Source: an uncultured Dehalococcoidia bacterium (GTDB taxonomy: Bacteria; Chloroflexota; Dehalococcoidia; Lucifugimonadales; UBA3495). Taken from it: DNA of 64,000 nucleotides. The notes below the pieces were generated by a model. It ran no database searches. It was not told where the DNA came from and saw only the letters and a program-made list of their open reading frames with translations. Numbering within the stretch: the stretch's first letter is position 1; every line of letters begins with the position of its first letter. The stretch lies in contig OY282494.1 of the NCBI GenBank assembly GCA_958296385.1, positions 281,416 through 345,415 on the forward strand, read 5' to 3'. Position numbers and translations under genes: made by a program. This document shows, piece after piece, positions 17,831-24,915 of the stretch.

Positions 17831-17929
17831 GGTTGGTCTCCTCGCAGCAGCCGGGCCGTGTCGGGTTGCGGGCCGTGGGATTGTTGGCGGTATGATACAC
17901 GCCGCGGCGGTTTGGCGGACGGTTGGTGA

Positions 17930-17958
17930 TTGACGGTTGGGGCGTTTGGGGACATAAT
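17930..17958 (+). promoter_or_regulatory. Sigma70-type promoter of moaD-moaE
   Basis: TTGACG (17930-17935), a 17-bp spacer and CATAAT (17953-17958). The predicted transcript start, about 7 bp further on at 17965, is only about three bases before the moaD ATG at 17968, and no Shine-Dalgarno sequence precedes that ATG. The mRNA would be essentially leaderless. Confidence 0.65.
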
Positions 17959-17967
17959 TTTAGCGTT

Positions 17968-18240
17968 ATGCGATTTGAGGTAAGATTGTTCGCGCTGTAC
18001 CGGGAACGGGCCGGGTCGGCGCTGGTGTCGGTGGAGCTGCCGGAGGGCAGCACGGCGGGCGACTTGACGGCGGCCGTGCGGGCCGAGTATCCAAGACTGG
18101 CGCCGCCGGAAGTGCGGATTGTGGTTGCGGTGAACGCCGAGTATGCCGACGACGACCAGCCGCTTTGCCCCGGCGACGAAGTGTGCCTGATTCCCCCGGT
18201 GAGCGGGGGGATGCCGATGCGGGAGGCCGCCAGACGATGA
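17968..18240 (+). CDS. moaD: MoaD/ThiS family small sulfur-carrier protein
   Basis: 90 residues from the ATG at 17968. Beta-grasp ubiquitin-like fold: FEVRLFALYRERAG, then VSVELPEGSTAGDL, VVAVNAEYADDD and the terminal DEVCLIPPVSGG. MoaD carries sulfur as a C-terminal thiocarboxylate on the last glycine for molybdopterin synthase. Here the Gly-Gly is not terminal: nine residues (MPMREAARR) follow before the stop. The stop overlaps the moaE start by ATGA (18237-18240). Either the tail is trimmed by a protease or this carrier works differently. Confidence 0.88.
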   Translation: MRFEVRLFALYRERAGSALVSVELPEGSTAGDLTAAVRAEYPRLAPPEVRIVVAVNAEYADDDQPLCPGDEVCLIPPVSGGMPMREAARR

Positions 18241-18719
18241 TAATTTTGACGGATGAACCCCTGGACGCGGCGGCGGTGACCGATTCGGTGCGGCGCGACG
18301 GCAACGGCGCCGTGGTGACGTTTCTGGGCACCACGCGGGATAACTTTGGCGGCAAGACGGTTACCCGGCTGGAATACGAAGCCTACGACGCGATGGCGGT
18401 CAAGAAGCTGCAAGAAGTGCGGGACAGCCTGTGCCGGGATTACGGCATTGCGGACGTTGCCATCGCCCACCGCACCGGGCGGGTGGACGTGGGCCACATC
18501 AGCCTGATAGTAGCGGTGGCATCTCCGCACCGGCGGGAGGCTTTTGAGGCGTGCCACGAGGCGGTGAACCGCATCAAGACGATAGTACCCATCTGGAAAA
18601 AGGAATGGTTCGCCGACGGCTCGCGCTGGGTAGCGTGCGAAGACCACGAGTTTGCGGACGAAGCCGAGCATACCCACGCCCACGCGGAACGCCACGCCGC
18701 CCCGGTGGGGGATGACTAG
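18237..18719 (+). CDS. moaE: Molybdopterin synthase catalytic subunit MoaE
   Basis: 160 residues from the ATG at 18237. Conserved MoaE blocks are visible: GAVVTFLGTTRDNFGGKTV, LEYEAYDAMAVKKL, IAHRTGRVDVGHISLIVAVASPHRREAFEAC and the catalytic lysine segment PIWKKEWFADGSRWV. The C-terminus has a His/Glu-rich tail. Together with MoaD it converts cyclic pyranopterin monophosphate to molybdopterin. The gene is translationally coupled to moaD and ends against the convergent rimM gene (stops overlap at 18716-18719). Confidence 0.95.
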   Translation: MIILTDEPLDAAAVTDSVRRDGNGAVVTFLGTTRDNFGGKTVTRLEYEAYDAMAVKKLQEVRDSLCRDYGIADVAIAHRTGRVDVGHISLIVAVASPHRREAFEACHEAVNRIKTIVPIWKKEWFADGSRWVACEDHEFADEAEHTHAHAERHAAPVGDD

Positions 18720-19294
18720 CGCAGCCCGTCGATTAGGTGCACCAGTATGCGCCCGGCGGCCAGGTCAATGTCTTTGACGACCTGCTGGACGGCGGGGAGT
18801 AAAAGCTCGGCGCCGTCCGCAGATTCGACTACATAGACGTCGTTGCTGCCGGTGGCCAGTATTTCGCGAACCTGGCCCAGGTTCTCGCCGGCGTCGGTTA
18901 CTACGTTCAGTCCCACCAGTTGGTAGTGGTAATACTCGCCGGGGGGAAGTTGGGCGGCGCCGTCGGTGGGGGCGTAGAGCCATTTGCCGGTGAGCTGGCG
19001 GGCGGCGGCGGCGCCGGTGATGCCGTCCAGATTGAGCAGGGCGTAGCCGTCGGGCAGGGGGCGCCACGCTGCGATGGTGCGGGCGTCGTCGTTGACGGTT
19101 ACGGTTTGTCCGGGTTGAAACCGGGCGGGGTTGTCGGAGTAGGAACGGACGCGCAGGGCACCCTCCAAGCCGTGGGCGCGTATGACGCGTCCAACGACAA
19201 CTTGGCCGTCGCGGGCGGCCGGGGCGTCCTCGGCGGGCCGGCTGGCGGGTTGCGCTGGCCGGTGGCGACGCTGAGGGCGGTTCCGGCTAGACAA
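18716..19294 (-). CDS. rimM: Ribosome maturation factor RimM
   Basis: 192 residues. The N-terminal RimM domain starts at about residue 31 with VVVGRVIRAHGLEGALRVRSYSDNP, and the C-terminal PRC-barrel with YYHYQLVGLNVVTDAGENLGQV and LLPAVQQVVKDIDLAAGRILV. RimM helps assemble the 30S head and binds S19. The first 30 residues are Arg/Pro/Ala-rich and atypical. The called start is a TTG overlapping the end of khpA by eight bases; a later start is possible. It is the third gene of the rpsP-khpA-rimM operon. Confidence 0.93.
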   Translation of the reverse strand: MSSRNRPQRRHRPAQPASRPAEDAPAARDGQVVVGRVIRAHGLEGALRVRSYSDNPARFQPGQTVTVNDDARTIAAWRPLPDGYALLNLDGITGAAAARQLTGKWLYAPTDGAAQLPPGEYYHYQLVGLNVVTDAGENLGQVREILATGSNDVYVVESADGAELLLPAVQQVVKDIDLAAGRILVHLIDGLR

Positions 19295-19514
19295 TCTCCA
19301 GGACGGCCCGGGTGCCGTCTTTGACCGCGGCGACGCGCAGGAGAACGCGCATCGCCTGGGCCACGCGGCCCTGTCGCCCGATGACCTTGCCCTTGTCTTC
19401 GGGGGCCACTTCCAGGCGTATCACAATTTGGTCGCCCTCGTCCGACTCCGTAACGCGCACAGCTTCCGGGTTGGACGTGAGGGACTGAGCGATAAACTCA
19501 ATCAGCTCTTTCAT
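19287..19514 (-). CDS. khpA: KH-domain RNA-binding protein KhpA
   Basis: 75 residues, one type II KH domain. The RNA-binding GxxG loop is in APEDKGKVIGRQGRVAQAMRVLL. KhpA forms a dimer with KhpB (encoded at 41235 here) in other bacteria and binds many RNAs. Placement between rpsP and rimM is the normal order. It overlaps rpsP by 17 bases and rimM by eight, so its expression must depend on translation of rpsP. Confidence 0.94.
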   Translation of the reverse strand: MKELIEFIAQSLTSNPEAVRVTESDEGDQIVIRLEVAPEDKGKVIGRQGRVAQAMRVLLRVAAVKDGTRAVLEIV

Positions 19515-19782
19515 CCGAGATGACCTTGTCGGGGTGGACTTTGCTGAAAATGTCGTTGTAGTTGAAAATGCGGCGCACCGGGTCGGAGGGTTGGGCGCCT
19601 TTGCGCAGCCAGGCTACGGCGCGTTCCTCGTTCAGGGTTACGGCCGGCGGGTCTGCCATGGGGTCGTAGTGGCCGATGCCGTCAATGTAGGCCCCGTCGC
19701 GGGGGGTGCGTTGCTCAGTGACGACGATGCGGTAGTAGGGGCGGCCTTTCTTGCCGACCCGGCGCAGACGAATCCGTAGCAT
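19498..19782 (-). CDS. rpsP: 30S ribosomal protein S16
   Basis: 94 residues with the S16 signature MLRIRLRRVGKKGRPYYRIVV and the conserved IGHYDP and VAWLRKGAQPSDPVRRIF segments. S16 binds 16S rRNA in the 30S body. The ATG at 19782 follows a modest GGAG (19788-19791 on the plus map). It is the first cistron of rpsP-khpA-rimM and is preceded by a roughly 265-nt leader with a promoter, a short upstream frame and competing stems. Confidence 0.97.
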   Translation of the reverse strand: MLRIRLRRVGKKGRPYYRIVVTEQRTPRDGAYIDGIGHYDPMADPPAVTLNEERAVAWLRKGAQPSDPVRRIFNYNDIFSKVHPDKVISDERAD

Positions 19783-20047
19783 CTTTACTCCAGCTGATTA
19801 GTCAAAGAATAGAATATCGGGCCCAGACTGGACCTTTCGCTCACCGCCCGATAATCCCGAGGACCCCGGGGCGACGGTAGACACTGGTCTGGGCCCGACG
19901 AACGGGCTAAATGCCAACTTTTGGAAAGCGATGACGCTAAGAGGCGTTCACCCCGTCGTGTCCAGACTGGTGCCTACCATCGCCCCAGCATGTTAAACTG
20001 TGTTTCATTAGCCATCACCTCCTTTCTCAAAGTTCCGCCAAGCGGTT
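19783..20047 (-). promoter_or_regulatory. Structured 5' leader of rpsP-khpA-rimM (attenuator-like)
   Basis: Three related arms occur in transcription order. A is 19986-19962, B is 19892-19868 and its extension to 19898, and C is 19828-19817. A and B match over 25 nt with 21 Watson-Crick and 2 G-U pairs on the minus-strand RNA. B and C pair perfectly over 11-12 bp (CGGGCCCAGAC/GTCTGGGCCCG). Both stems need 19887-19892, so they cannot be complete together. After C comes a U-rich stretch (AUAUUCUAUUCUUU), making B:C look like a weak terminator and A:B an anti-terminator. The B:C loop of about 58 nt is long for a terminator. The pairing is read directly; the mechanism is inference. Confidence 0.55.
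19937..20008 (-). CDS. Possible 23-codon leader peptide upstream of rpsP
   Basis: An ATG at 20008 follows a ribosome-binding site complementary to 12 bases of the usual 16S 3' tail (AAAGGAGGTGAT, 20025-20014), with nine bases between AGGAGG and ATG. The frame has 23 codons, rich in Gly and His (MKHSLTCWGDG...), and ends with TAG at 19939-19937. Codons 8-16 coincide with arm A of the leader. A 13-codon frame from an ATG at 20015 is too close to the Shine-Dalgarno to be likely. Whether a peptide is made is unknown; the strength and spacing of the site are the support. Confidence 0.45.
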   Translation of the reverse strand: MKHSLTCWGDGRHQSGHDGVNAS

Positions 20048-20053
20048 GGTATC

Positions 20054-20082
20054 AATTTACCGTCGGGAGCTGCGCTTGTCAA
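20054..20082 (-). promoter_or_regulatory. Sigma70-type promoter of the rpsP operon
   Basis: On the minus strand: consensus TTGACA (20082-20077), a 17-bp spacer, then TAAATT (20059-20054). Predicted transcription start is near 20047, giving about 22 nt before the strong ribosome-binding site of the short leader frame and about 265 nt before rpsP. It lies close to or within the 5' end of the divergent fmt gene. Confidence 0.7.
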
Positions 20083-20117
20083 CCCATTTTGCAAACGAAT
20101 CGCCAAGTTCCGCCCCA

Positions 20118-21071
20118 TTGCCGAATTCGCTGCGGGCCGTGTTCATGGGCACGCCCGATTTCGTCGTTCCCGTGCTGGACGCGCTGGCCGGCGATTCCGA
20201 CGTGCAGGTAGTGGCGGCCTACGTGCCTCCGGACCGGCCCCGAGGGCGGGGGCGTACCGTGCAGGTGGCGCCGGTGAAACAGCGGGCCATTGAGCTGCAA
20301 ATGCCGGTAATCCAGCCGCCGACGCTGCGCAACCCGGACGCGGTGGCCGAGTTGGCCGCCTTTGCGCCGGACGTAATCGTAGTAGCCGCCTACGGGCGCA
20401 TCCTACCGCCGGACGTTTTGCGGCTGCCCCGGCTGGGCTGCCTGAACCTGCATCCGTCGCTGCTGCCGAAACACCGGGGGCCGTCGCCGGTGGTGGGCAC
20501 AATCCTGTCCGGGGACGTCGTAACCGGCGTTACTTTGATGCTGCTGGACGAGGGTATGGACACCGGGCCAATCATCGCGCAATCCCGTCGGGACATAGGC
20601 CCGGAGGACGACGCTCAATCGCTGACGACGGCGCTGTTTGACGACGGGGCCCGGCTGCTGCTGGAATGTCTGCCGGATTGGGCGCAGGGCCGGATTGACC
20701 CTACGCCGCAGGATGCCGGCGCCGCTACCTACACCCGCAAGGTGGAACGGGCCGACGGGGCGGCGCGTTGGGATGCTACGGCTGCGGAACTCTGCCGGCA
20801 GCTGCGGGCGTATAGCCCCTGGCCGGGGTTGTACACCAGTTGGGACGGCAAAGAACTCAAATTGTTGGGCGTGGATGCGGTTAGCGGGGCCGGCATTAAG
20901 GATGATGTTGAGCCCGGCAAAGTAATCAGCGCCGACGGAACGGGCATACTGGTTGGCGCCGGCGATGGGCTGCTCAACGTCCGCCGGCTGCAACTGGAGG
21001 GACGCCGGCCGTCCGATGCGGCGGACTTTTTGCGGGGGTATCCCGATTTTATCGGCGCCCGTCTGGGATAG
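20118..21071 (+). CDS. fmt: Methionyl-tRNA formyltransferase
   Basis: About 317 residues. N-terminal AVFMGTPDFVVPVLDAL, AAYGRILPPDVL, and the catalytic block CLNLHPSLLPKHRGPSPV with the conserved Asn, His and Pro; then DTGPIIAQ and C-terminal PWPGLYT. Where E. coli has SLLPRWRGAAP, this one has KHRGPSP. The enzyme formylates initiator Met-tRNA. No ATG stands at the family's usual start. TTG at 20118 gives a short normal N-terminus (MPNSLRAVFMG); TTG at 20046 would add 24 atypical residues and overlap the rpsP promoter; GTG at 20139 is a third choice. Confidence 0.93.
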   Translation: MPNSLRAVFMGTPDFVVPVLDALAGDSDVQVVAAYVPPDRPRGRGRTVQVAPVKQRAIELQMPVIQPPTLRNPDAVAELAAFAPDVIVVAAYGRILPPDVLRLPRLGCLNLHPSLLPKHRGPSPVVGTILSGDVVTGVTLMLLDEGMDTGPIIAQSRRDIGPEDDAQSLTTALFDDGARLLLECLPDWAQGRIDPTPQDAGAATYTRKVERADGAARWDATAAELCRQLRAYSPWPGLYTSWDGKELKLLGVDAVSGAGIKDDVEPGKVISADGTGILVGAGDGLLNVRRLQLEGRRPSDAADFLRGYPDFIGARLG

Positions 21072-21147
21072 GCGGCGGGCCGGATGGTGTAGAATGCGGC
21101 CGGCCGGTTTGGCCGGCGTGGGCATTATTTACGGAGGAGTTGGAGTT

Positions 21148-22098
21148 ATGGCGTTTGCAGGTGTGCCTACTGAGGCAGAGGTGCTGGAATGGTATCGCAG
21201 TGCGAATAACTGGGGGCGGTGGGGGCAGCAGGACCAGCACGGCGCGCTGAACCTGATTACCCCGGCCAAGCGAACGCAGGCGGCGGCGCTGGTGCAGAGC
21301 GGCGAAACCGTCAGCTGCGCGCGGCCGATTACTACGGACATCACGCCGGACGTAACGCATCAGGTGCAGCGGTTTATGGTGGACAGCGGCGAGGGGCGGG
21401 ATACGGATCCGCTGGAACGGCGCAACTCGCGGCGGGGCGCTGCTGAGTTTATCGGAATGGTGTTTCACGGGCAGGCCATCACGCATATTGACGCGCTGTC
21501 GCATTATTCTTACGACGGGCTGATGTACAACGGGGTGCCGGCCGGCGTGGTTACGTCGCGGGAGGGGGCGCAGAGCCATGCCATTGACCTGACCGCGCAG
21601 GGGCTGGTCAGCCGGGGGGTGCTGCTGGACATTGCCAAAGTGCGCGGGGTGGACTGGCTGCCGCCGGATGCGCCGGTGCTGCCCGCTGACCTGGACGCCG
21701 CCGAACGGGAACACGGCGTTACCGTTGAGCCGGGGGACATTTTGCTGGTGCGTACCGGCAACTACCGGCGGCGCATTGGGGAGGGGCCACTGCCCGGCAG
21801 CGAGCCGTCGGTGGCCTGCCACGTGGCTTGCGCGCCCTGGTTCAAGGAACGGGACATCGCAATGCTGGGCACCGACACGTCCAACGACATCAGGCCGAAC
21901 CAGTACGCGAACATCGTATCGCCGCTGCACATCGCCTGCCTGGTTTATCTGGGCGTGTGGCTCATTGACAACGCCAACCTGGAGGAGGTGGCCGAGGCCG
22001 CCGCCCGGCATGGGCGCTACGAGTTTATGCTGTCCATTGGGGCATTGCGTCTGCGTCGGGTAACCGGCAGCCCGGTGAACCCCATCGCAATTTTTTGA
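21148..22098 (+). CDS. Cyclase family protein (kynurenine formamidase-like metal hydrolase)
   Basis: 316 residues from the ATG at 21148, with a strong ACGGAGGAG ribosome-binding site; the longer upstream frame overlaps fmt. The putative cyclase (PF04199-type) metal signature HGQAITHIDALSHYSYDG contains the H-x3-TH-x-D-x3-H ligands. Further conserved blocks are SRGVLLDIAKVRG, VEPGDILLVRTGNY and MLGTDTSNDIRP. Such enzymes hydrolyse formyl-amides or lactone-like bonds with zinc or manganese; the substrate is unknown. It stands alone between fmt and a convergent gene. Confidence 0.9.
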   Translation: MAFAGVPTEAEVLEWYRSANNWGRWGQQDQHGALNLITPAKRTQAAALVQSGETVSCARPITTDITPDVTHQVQRFMVDSGEGRDTDPLERRNSRRGAAEFIGMVFHGQAITHIDALSHYSYDGLMYNGVPAGVVTSREGAQSHAIDLTAQGLVSRGVLLDIAKVRGVDWLPPDAPVLPADLDAAEREHGVTVEPGDILLVRTGNYRRRIGEGPLPGSEPSVACHVACAPWFKERDIAMLGTDTSNDIRPNQYANIVSPLHIACLVYLGVWLIDNANLEEVAEAAARHGRYEFMLSIGALRLRRVTGSPVNPIAIF

Positions 22099-22104
22099 TT
22101 GGCG

Positions 22105-22926
22105 TTATTCGCCGCCTTGCAAGTCGGCGGCGGTGGTGCCGGTTATCTCATAAACGCGGGCGATGATGGCGTCCTTGACCTGTTCCACTTCGTCAAAGAA
22201 TTCTTGATGCGATACGGGCAAGGGCGATGGAGCCTCGTAGCGTTCGCCGCCGGTGAAATTATCAAGCCAAGCGGAGCTGGGGGGGATGTGGATGCCGTGC
22301 CTTTCGCTGAGCCGGTCTAGTAGCGCCTCTAGTTCCCGCAGCTTGTGGGTGCGGGGATAGGCTACGCCCAACGCCGATATTAGGGCCTTGTAGCAATGCT
22401 CCAGCGTTTCGTGGGCGTTGCGGCCGAGGTATTTCTCGGCGCCGTCGGCCAGGTCGGAGCGCATATATCCGAAATATCGTAGAGCATCGCGGAGGCGCTC
22501 AACGATGTCGGGCCAGTTGTCGGGGTAGCCGTCATCGCCGTCGGAATCCGGGTCGATGGCCGAGAATGGGATTTGGGTCATTGGAATACCGTCTCTGATG
22601 ATGTCGTAGGCGACGTGGTTGACGGCCCGGCGGCCCCGCCGGAAATCGGGGTGGTCAATCTGCACGACGTCCACTTTCATTGCGAACCCGTATTCCTGCT
22701 GCGCGGCGGCTTTGGCGGTTTTGGAGGCGGGGGCCCAAGCTTGGTGGTAACCCTCCCGGTTCGGGGTTAGCAGCATCAGGTCGACGTCGGACCATTCGTT
22801 GTAATCCCCACGGGCCCGGGAGCCGAACAGAATGACGACAATCTCCGGGGGCGTCACATCCTGCACGGCCCGGGCTACGGCAACGGCTTTGGGGTCGGCC
22901 AGCTTATTTTTGACGGCGGTGGTCAT
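22105..22926 (-). CDS. Nucleotidyltransferase-HEPN fusion protein
   Basis: 273 residues in two domains. The first ~110 residues are a minimal polymerase-beta-type nucleotidyltransferase with ILFGSRARGDYNEWSDVDLMLL (the GS-x10-DxD catalytic pattern) and a third acidic site in KVDVVQID. The second, about residues 130-255, is helical and HEPN-like (ERLRDALRYFGYMRSDLADGAEKYLGRN and HETLEHCYKALISALG), with an Rx5H-like RNAHETLEH. In many bacteria these two domains are separate genes of a MNT-HEPN toxin-antitoxin system, where the transferase AMPylates the HEPN RNase. Here one chain carries both. Function is inferred from domains only. Confidence 0.8.
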   Translation of the reverse strand: MTTAVKNKLADPKAVAVARAVQDVTPPEIVVILFGSRARGDYNEWSDVDLMLLTPNREGYHQAWAPASKTAKAAAQQEYGFAMKVDVVQIDHPDFRRGRRAVNHVAYDIIRDGIPMTQIPFSAIDPDSDGDDGYPDNWPDIVERLRDALRYFGYMRSDLADGAEKYLGRNAHETLEHCYKALISALGVAYPRTHKLRELEALLDRLSERHGIHIPPSSAWLDNFTGGERYEAPSPLPVSHQEFFDEVEQVKDAIIARVYEITGTTAADLQGGE

Positions 22927-22974
22927 TTCCCGCTCGGAGTGATTGCGGAGCTATCTTGGAACGACGGCGGCGGT

Positions 22975-23889
22975 TTAGAAATTGGGGCGGTCGCTGCCGT
23001 CGAGTATTTCGTAGCTGGGGCGGTCGAGGGATTCGTAGTTGGGGCGGATTTGCATTGCGCGCAGGCGGCGGATGCGCTCTTGCGTGGGCGGGTGTGTGGA
23101 GAACAGGCGGGCCATGGAGCGGCCGCTGAGGGGGTTGATGATGAACAGGTGCGAGGCGGCCTCGTTGACTTTCATGGGGCGTACTTCGGAGACCATTTCC
23201 ATTTTTTCCAAAGCGCGGGCCAGGGCCTCCGGGTCGCCGCAGTTGTGGGCGCCGGTGGTGTCGGCCTGGAACTCGCGGGCGCGGGAGATGGCCATGCGGA
23301 TGACGGTTGCGGCCAGGGGCATCACGATGGCGATGATGAGCAGGCTGATGATGTTGCCGCCCCGGTCGCGGTCGCTGCCGCCCATGCCGCCAAAGATGGC
23401 CGCAATCTGGGCCATGAACGCCAGCATGGAGATGGCGCCGGCGATAGTTGCGACGATGGTCATAATCAGGGTGTCGCGGTTGCCCACGTGGGCCATTTCG
23501 TGGGCCATCACGCCGGCCAGTTCCTCGCGGGTGAGGATGCGGCGGATGCCGGTGGTTACGGCAACGGTGGCGTGATTGGGGCTGCGTCCGGTGGCAAAGG
23601 CGTTGGGCGAATCGGTGTCAATTTCGTACACCTTGGGCATGGGCATATTGGCCAGCCGGGCCTGCTCTGCTACCAGCTCGTAAAGCTCCGGGTCATCCTC
23701 TTGGGTAATCGGATGGGCCTTGGTCATACCCAGGGCAATGCGGTCGCTGAACCAGTAGGCGCCGAAGTTCATCGCCAGGGCAAACACCAGGGCGATGGCA
23801 ACGCCGGTTTCGCCGCCGAGCATTGCGCCAACCAGCAGCAGCAGCCCGGTCAGTACCATCAGCAGAAAGAACGTTTTGAGTGTATTCAT
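22975..23889 (-). CDS. htpX: M48 family zinc metalloprotease HtpX
   Basis: 304 residues from the ATG at 23889 (MNTLKTFFLL); six more codons upstream are possible. Two N-terminal membrane segments are followed by the zinc motif in GVMAHEMAHVGNRD, two more hydrophobic segments (LIMTIVATIAGAISMLAFMA and IISLLIIAIVMPLAAT) and the third ligand region SRAREFQADTTGA. HtpX degrades misfolded membrane proteins, with the active site in the cytoplasm. Transcribed with, or 57 bp downstream of, the small Gly-rich membrane gene. Confidence 0.95.
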   Translation of the reverse strand: MNTLKTFFLLMVLTGLLLLVGAMLGGETGVAIALVFALAMNFGAYWFSDRIALGMTKAHPITQEDDPELYELVAEQARLANMPMPKVYEIDTDSPNAFATGRSPNHATVAVTTGIRRILTREELAGVMAHEMAHVGNRDTLIMTIVATIAGAISMLAFMAQIAAIFGGMGGSDRDRGGNIISLLIIAIVMPLAATVIRMAISRAREFQADTTGAHNCGDPEALARALEKMEMVSEVRPMKVNEAASHLFIINPLSGRSMARLFSTHPPTQERIRRLRAMQIRPNYESLDRPSYEILDGSDRPNF

Positions 23890-23946
23890 GGGCGCATCTC
23901 CGAGCATCGAGGGGGAGCTAAATTGCCGCTATTCGGCATTGTATCA

Positions 23947-24237
23947 TCAGAAGCCGCCACCACCACCGCCGCCATCACCGCCACCGCCGCCGCCGCCGCC
24001 GTCTCCAAAACCGCCGTAGCCGCCGCCATGACCACCGCCATAGCCGCTGCCGTCATCTCTATGATGGGAGACGCCGCTGCGATGGCGGCCCGAACCGGCG
24101 ATCCACATAAACACGCTTACCACCAGGGCGATGATTGCGATGCCGTAGAAAGCGTCCTGGCCGGTTACCGCAACGAGGATGCCGGACAGCACAATTGCGG
24201 CAATCAAAGCGAGAATGATTTTCCACTTGCGGCTCAT
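23947..24237 (-). CDS. Small membrane protein with Gly-rich tail
   Basis: 96 residues. Two predicted membrane segments (IILALIAAIVLSGILVAVTG and YGIAIIALVVSVFMWIAG) are followed by a His/Arg linker and a tail of almost pure glycine with some Asp, Tyr and Phe. A GGGAGG ribosome-binding site precedes the ATG at 24237. Gly-rich tails of this kind occur on TPM-domain and other envelope proteins, but no TPM domain is present. It lies upstream of htpX on the same strand and may be an HtpX partner or substrate; that is speculation. Confidence 0.7.
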   Translation of the reverse strand: MSRKWKIILALIAAIVLSGILVAVTGQDAFYGIAIIALVVSVFMWIAGSGRHRSGVSHHRDDGSGYGGGHGGGYGGFGDGGGGGGGGDGGGGGGGF

Positions 24238-24376
24238 GATTGCCTCCCTATGCGGTTTGTGGGTTTGGCGGACGACGGCGATAAAGTCATTGTAACACCG
24301 CAGCCGGCGCCGTCCTCCGGGCCGTCCTAATGACGCGGTAGTTCACCGACGGGCTATCATAATTCTGTTCCTGCTC

Positions 24377-24823
24377 GTGATTACTATCGCCATTAGCGCT
24401 GGCGTAGCGCAGCTATATCCGCTGGGGGGAACGCGTCATAATATCTACCTGGGGCCGGTTGTTTTTCTGGCTGCCGGCATCGCCTTTAATTCGGTGGTGA
24501 ATAACTTTGGCGCGCTCATCCGACGGGACTGGCTGGCGCTGGCCGTTGTGACCGCCGGCGTGATAGCGATTGCCGGAATAGTTGACGTATGGCAAAACAG
24601 TCCGTACCGGGAACCGGACATCATTGACTCGATTCTCGCTGTTCTGGCTGAAAACGCGACGGCCGGTGATTTGGTTTTTGCTGATCATCGTTTAAGACCG
24701 TGGCTAAACTTTTACCAAGGGCAAAAACCGGATAATTACCACTATGCAAAGGCGAAGTGCTGGCGGCTTACCGATACAGAATGTACCCGGAAAGTGCTCA
24801 TCGGGGTTTCCTTTCCCCGGTAA
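24377..24823 (+). pseudogene. C-terminal remnant of a multi-membrane-span glycosyltransferase (GT39-like)
   Basis: The frame is open from 24296 but has no convincing start; GTG at 24377 is the first usable codon. The ~148 residues have two or three membrane segments, a YPLGGTRHNIYLGPVVFLAAG segment and a soluble end containing FADHRLRPWLNFY. This resembles the last part of GT39-type/dolichol-phosphate-sugar-dependent membrane glycosyltransferases, which often read Y-P-x-G-x-x-R there. The N-terminal catalytic part is absent; upstream sequence is the neighbouring gene's leader. Probably a decayed fragment. Confidence 0.45.
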
Positions 24824-24915
24824 TCGGATTGCCCGGTGACCGGGCTGCCGAATCACCGGGCGGCTGCGGCAAAGGGGTATAATGCCGCCAGACTTGCAGA
24901 TCCGGAGGCGGCGCT

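Noticed and set aside
19818-19990. SRP RNA, 6S or RNase P RNA candidate
   Set aside because: Length, order of stems and lack of the conserved motifs do not fit; the position before rpsP and an upstream promoter fit a leader better.
20012-20027. Plus-strand match to the 3' end of 16S rRNA (ATCACCTCCTTTCT)
   Set aside because: No other 16S sequence is nearby; it is simply the complement of a very strong ribosome-binding site.
22939-24330. 463-codon plus-strand frame over htpX and the Gly-rich gene
   Set aside because: Low-complexity shadow; the reverse strand has HtpX with all motifs.
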